32,356 bases of DNA. It comes from Sphingomonas sp. Leaf10 (GTDB lineage Bacteria; Pseudomonadota; Alphaproteobacteria; Sphingomonadales; Sphingomonadaceae). Shown here in pieces: positions 29,970 to 32,356 of this stretch. The stretch is from positions 241,425-273,780 of the forward strand of contig NZ_LMKE01000006.1 in NCBI RefSeq assembly GCF_001421245.1, written 5' to 3'. Numbering within the stretch: the first letter of the stretch is position 1; each line of letters opens with the position of its first letter. A program made the translations under genes and the position numbers. The notes under the pieces were generated by a model. That model saw nothing but the letters and a program-made list of their open reading frames with translations. It was not told the DNA's origin and did not search any database.

Positions 29970-30113
29970 GCCAATCTCCTCAACATGCGTGGGGGCCAAG
30001 CCGCCCCAATTCACGTCGACGCACCTGCGCCGATAGTCGGTTGATGACAGGAAGCGACTGAACGCACGCGGAATGCTATATTCACCGGCGGTTTATCGTG
30101 GAGGGGCATGGGC

Positions 30114-30512
30114 ATGGCATACTGGCTGCTGAAATCCGAACCCGACAGCTATGGCTGGGACGATCTGGTCCGGGACGGCGGCACCGAATGGGACGGCGTA
30201 CGCAACCACGCCGCCGCGAAACATCTGCGCACGATGGCGATCGGCGACCGCGCGCTCTTCTATCATTCGGGCAAGGACAAGGCGGCGGTCGGCGTTGCCC
30301 GCATCACCCGCACCGCGCAGGCCGATGGCGACGAAGGCTGGGTATCGGTCCGGGTCGAGCCCGACCATCCCCTGCCCCGCCCGGTAACGCTGGCGGCGAT
30401 GAAAGCCGCGGACGGATTGCAGGACATGGCGATGCTCCGCCAGTCGCGGCTGTCAGTGTCGCAGGTCAGCGACAAGGAGTGGGACGTGGTGATGGGGCTG
30501 GCGGAAAAGTAA
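30114..30512 (+). CDS. EVE domain-containing protein
   Basis: The 132-aa product is a single EVE domain (PUA-like fold). Typical segments are AYWLLKSEPDSYGWDDL, WDGVRNHAAAKHL, ALFYHSG and VGVARITR. EVE proteins bind modified bases in nucleic acids; stand-alone bacterial members are widespread and proposed to recognise modified DNA or RNA, while fused ones occur in modification-dependent restriction systems. Here no nuclease or methyltransferase is adjacent, so a housekeeping role is likelier than defence. GGAGGGG at about 30100-30106 has normal spacing to the ATG at 30114; the ATG at 30108 is too close to it. The gene is divergent from the secreted-protein gene. Confidence 0.9.
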   Translation: MAYWLLKSEPDSYGWDDLVRDGGTEWDGVRNHAAAKHLRTMAIGDRALFYHSGKDKAAVGVARITRTAQADGDEGWVSVRVEPDHPLPRPVTLAAMKAADGLQDMAMLRQSRLSVSQVSDKEWDVVMGLAEK

Positions 30513-30531
30513 GCCGCCCTCCCCCAACAAC

Positions 30532-30652
30532 CCCGTTCGGTTCGAGCAGTTTCGAGCGAAGTCGAGAAACGTCCGTCGAGAACACCCCGCTTGGCGCACC
30601 CGTTCTCGACTATCGCTTCTCGACAAGCTCGAAGCTGCTCGAACCAAACGGG
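30532..30652. repeat. Long imperfect inverted repeat (type B, first pair)
   Basis: Two arms of about 51 bp (30532-30583 and 30602-30652) are inverted copies around an 18-bp centre. Both begin or end with CCCGTT(C/T)GGTTCGAGCAG and share TTCGAGC, GTCGAGAA and GTCGAGAAC blocks. It lies 20 bp after the EVE stop codon. The TTCGAGC/GTCGAGA composition is like REP-type intergenic palindromes common in sphingomonads and relatives. Confidence 0.8.
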
Positions 30653-30671
30653 AAAGCGATGATGCAAGAAG

Positions 30672-30780
30672 CCGTTCGTGCTGAGTAGAGACTGAGCTTG
30701 TCGAAGGCTCGTATCGAAGCACCTGCCCCGGTCCTTCGATACGCCACTTCGACAAGCTCAGCGGCTACTCAGGACGAACC
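30672..30780. repeat. Long imperfect inverted repeat (type B, second pair)
   Basis: Two 49-bp arms (30672-30720 and 30732-30780) face each other across 11 bp. Shared blocks are GTTCGT-CTGAGTAG, CTGAGCTTGTCGAAG and CGTATCGAAG. It follows the previous pair by 19 bp and lies 26 bp beyond the transporter stop at 30807. Together the two pairs fill the 294-bp gap between convergent genes, where they can fold in either transcript and may end transcription or protect 3' ends. I see no gene in this gap. Confidence 0.8.
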
Positions 30781-30806
30781 GATGGGGCTGATCCGCAGCG
30801 GATCGC

Positions 30807-32084
30807 TCAAGCCCCCTCCACCCGCGCCAACCGCGGCGACAACACATGCACCAGCAACAACGCCACAAAATACGCCGACCCCGCCACGAAGAACAACGGC
30901 GCATAACTGCCGATCCCGTCGAGCACATACCCGGCATATTTCGCCATCAACATGCCGCCGACCGCACCAACCGTCCCGCCGATGCCCACAACCGATCCGA
31001 CCGCCGCCCGCGGAAACAGGTCCGACGGCAGCGTATACAGGTTCGCCGAAAACGCCTGATGCGCCGCCGTCGCGATCCCGATCACCAGCACCGCCACCCA
31101 CAGATTGTCGATCGACTGCGCGAACAACACCGGCAACACCGCGATCGCGCAGACCAGCATCGTCACCTTGCGCGCATAATTGACGCTTCGCCCGCGCGCG
31201 ATCAGCCGCGACGACAGCCATCCGCCGGCGACGCTGCCCAGATCGGACAACAGATAGATCGCGACCAGCGGCGGGCCGAAGCTCAGCAGGTCGAGGTCAT
31301 AACGATCGCCCAGATACCCCGGCAGCCAGAACAGGAAGAACCACCAGATCGGGTCGATACAGAATTTGCCGAGCGCATAGGCCCAGGTCTCGCGCTTCGC
31401 GATCAGCCGCCGCCACGGCAGCGGCTGCACCGGATCGGCCGGGTCCTGCTCGATCCACGCCAGTTCGCCCGACGACAGCTTGGCATGTTCGCGCGGCCGC
31501 CGATACAGCGCCAGCCACGCGACCAGCCATACGAGGCTGACGACGCCGGTCACCACGAACGCCATCCGCCACCCGTACGCGACGGTCAGCAACGGCACCG
31601 CCAGCGGGGTGATGATCGCGCCGACATTGGCCCCGGCATTGAACACGCCGATCGCGAACGCGCGCTCCTTGGCCGGAAACCATTCGGTCACCGCCTTGAT
31701 CCCCGCGGGAAAATTGCCCGCCTCGCCGATGCCGAGGCCGAAACGCGCCATCGCGAACTGCGTCACGCTATACGCGCCGCCATGCGCGATATGCGCGACC
31801 TGCCAGATGACGAAGGCGACCGCATAGCCCATGCGCGCGCCGATCACGTCGACGATCCGCCCGAACCCGATATAGCCGATCGCATAGGCCAATTGGAAAA
31901 AGAAGATGACGTTGGCGAAGTCGGTCTCGGTCCAGCCGAGATCCTTGGACAGCGTCGGCTTCAACACGCCGATCATCTGCCGATCGACGTAATTGATGAC
32001 CGTCGCCATGAACAGCAACGCGACGATTCCCCAGCGATACCGCCCCGCCCGGCGTACCGCGCGTTCGATGCCGTCACCTTCCAT
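30807..32084 (-). CDS. MFS transporter, hexuronate (ExuT)-like anion:cation symporter family
   Basis: The 425-aa product has twelve predicted membrane helices and the features of the anion:cation symporter branch of the major facilitator superfamily, which includes ExuT and GudP: VINYVDRQMIGVLKP in helix 1, LGIGEAGNFPAGIKAVTEWFP with the ensuing KERAFAIGVFNAG, and a C-half WWFFLFWLPGYL. By resemblance it would take up hexuronates such as galacturonate or glucuronate with protons across the inner membrane. No uronate catabolic genes or regulator are within the window, so the substrate remains an inference. The ATG at 32084 follows GGAGGCGAGG; the frame extends to 32159 without good support. 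Confidence 0.9.
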   Translation of the reverse strand: MEGDGIERAVRRAGRYRWGIVALLFMATVINYVDRQMIGVLKPTLSKDLGWTETDFANVIFFFQLAYAIGYIGFGRIVDVIGARMGYAVAFVIWQVAHIAHGGAYSVTQFAMARFGLGIGEAGNFPAGIKAVTEWFPAKERAFAIGVFNAGANVGAIITPLAVPLLTVAYGWRMAFVVTGVVSLVWLVAWLALYRRPREHAKLSSGELAWIEQDPADPVQPLPWRRLIAKRETWAYALGKFCIDPIWWFFLFWLPGYLGDRYDLDLLSFGPPLVAIYLLSDLGSVAGGWLSSRLIARGRSVNYARKVTMLVCAIAVLPVLFAQSIDNLWVAVLVIGIATAAHQAFSANLYTLPSDLFPRAAVGSVVGIGGTVGAVGGMLMAKYAGYVLDGIGSYAPLFFVAGSAYFVALLLVHVLSPRLARVEGA

Positions 32085-32098
32085 GCCTCGCCTCCACT

Positions 32099-32176
32099 TG
32101 CGTTGCGATCGGACGCCCGCCGACCCTCTGCTCACGCCCCCGTTTTTCGGAGGTCTCACGTTGGACCCGCAACGCA
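32099..32176. promoter_or_regulatory. Separated inverted repeat upstream of the MFS transporter
   Basis: TGCGTTGCG (32099-32107) and CGCAACGCA (32168-32176) are perfect 9-bp inverted copies 60 bp apart, starting 15 bp upstream of the transporter start codon. Such spacing could suit two operator half-sites that bring DNA into a loop, or may be chance. The rest of the 272-bp upstream region holds no gene; its outer end is repeat copy 5. Confidence 0.3.
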
Positions 32177-32272
32177 GGCCACAGGACGGGCCGAAGCCGA
32201 TCCCTATCCTTCAAACCCTATGCGCACCCAGCGACAGGCCAGCATGCGTCAGACGACGCCGATGCACATCCT

Positions 32273-32356
32273 CTCCCCTCCCTGACAGGGAGGGGTCGGG
32301 GGTGGGTCGGCTGGCGAGGGAACGTCACGCCAACCCACGAACCGACCCACCCCCAG
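32273..32356 (+). repeat. Dispersed palindromic doublet repeat (copy 5, cut by window edge)
   Basis: The left arm is intact: hairpin CCCCTCCCT / GAC / AGGGAGGGG (32275-32295) and plus-strand G-quadruplex motif GGGAGGGGTCGGGGGTGGG (32288-32306). The spacer CGGCTGGCGAGGGAACGTCACGCC matches copies 3 and 4. The right arm begins with ACCCACCCCCAG, then the window ends. It lies about 190 bp upstream of the transporter start, unlike copies 1, 3 and 4, which lie at 3' ends. Confidence 0.85.

Noticed and set aside
29022..30044. 340-aa plus-strand frame with Ile/Val/Ala-rich hydrophobic stretches
   Set aside because: It crosses the repeat at 29056 and is antisense to the DUF3297 and secreted-protein genes; the hydrophobic runs are the reverse of the Arg/Tyr/Asp codons.
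30114..30512. EVE protein as part of a modification-dependent defence system
   Set aside because: There is no nuclease, helicase or methyltransferase nearby; stand-alone EVE proteins are common outside defence loci.
30846..32285. 479-aa plus-strand frame opposite the MFS transporter
   Set aside because: Arg/His/Asp-rich shadow of the transporter, with no domain resemblance.

Overview
The window looks like a chromosomal segment of a Sphingomonas-type alphaproteobacterium. The DNA is GC-rich with strong third-position G/C bias. It carries three outer-membrane TonB-dependent receptors, class I fumarase, TrhO, a DUF3297 protein, an EVE-domain protein and a LytS-like kinase with a LytTR regulator, all common in Sphingomonadales. 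The assignment is from protein resemblance only. I found no phage, plasmid, transposase, CRISPR, rRNA or tRNA. Both ends of the window lie inside copies of the same dispersed repeat, so this may be a contig that broke at repeats.

Left part (1-12.1 kb): a membrane-anchored metallo-beta-lactamase-fold hydrolase (-) is divergent from clpB (+), which has a convincing heat-shock promoter. Two large TonB-dependent receptors (-) follow, each with its own regulatory region and terminator; the first has an unusually AT-rich, palindrome-dense upstream region. Next is a translationally coupled folD-marC pair (-).

Middle (12.1-23.4 kb): a stranded SGNH domain that looks like the C-terminal half of a lost O-acyltransferase, then a tight trehalose operon otsB-GH15-otsA (+) joined by ATGA overlaps. 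Class I fumarase (-) is convergent with otsA. Divergent from fumarase is a PAS-GGDEF-EAL-PilZ protein (+) whose EAL domain has lost catalytic residues, followed by ligA (+).

Right part (23.4-32.4 kb): a third TonB-dependent receptor (+) with a strong terminator, then an overlapping cluster of histidine kinase, LytTR response regulator and trhO (+). A DUF3297 gene and a small secreted Arg/Tyr/Gly-rich protein (-) follow, then an EVE-domain gene (+) and a hexuronate-type MFS transporter (-).

The most unusual non-coding feature is a family of about 105-bp palindromic doublets at five intergenic sites (1, 13163, 17417, 29056, 32273). Most arms combine a CCCCTCCCT hairpin with a short-loop G-quadruplex motif. 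A second, unrelated palindrome type occurs as two inverted pairs at 30532-30780. No complete new defence or mobile system is visible; the strongest leads are the G4/REP-like elements, the degenerate c-di-GMP protein, the kinase-regulator-trhO cluster and the palindrome cluster upstream of the first receptor.
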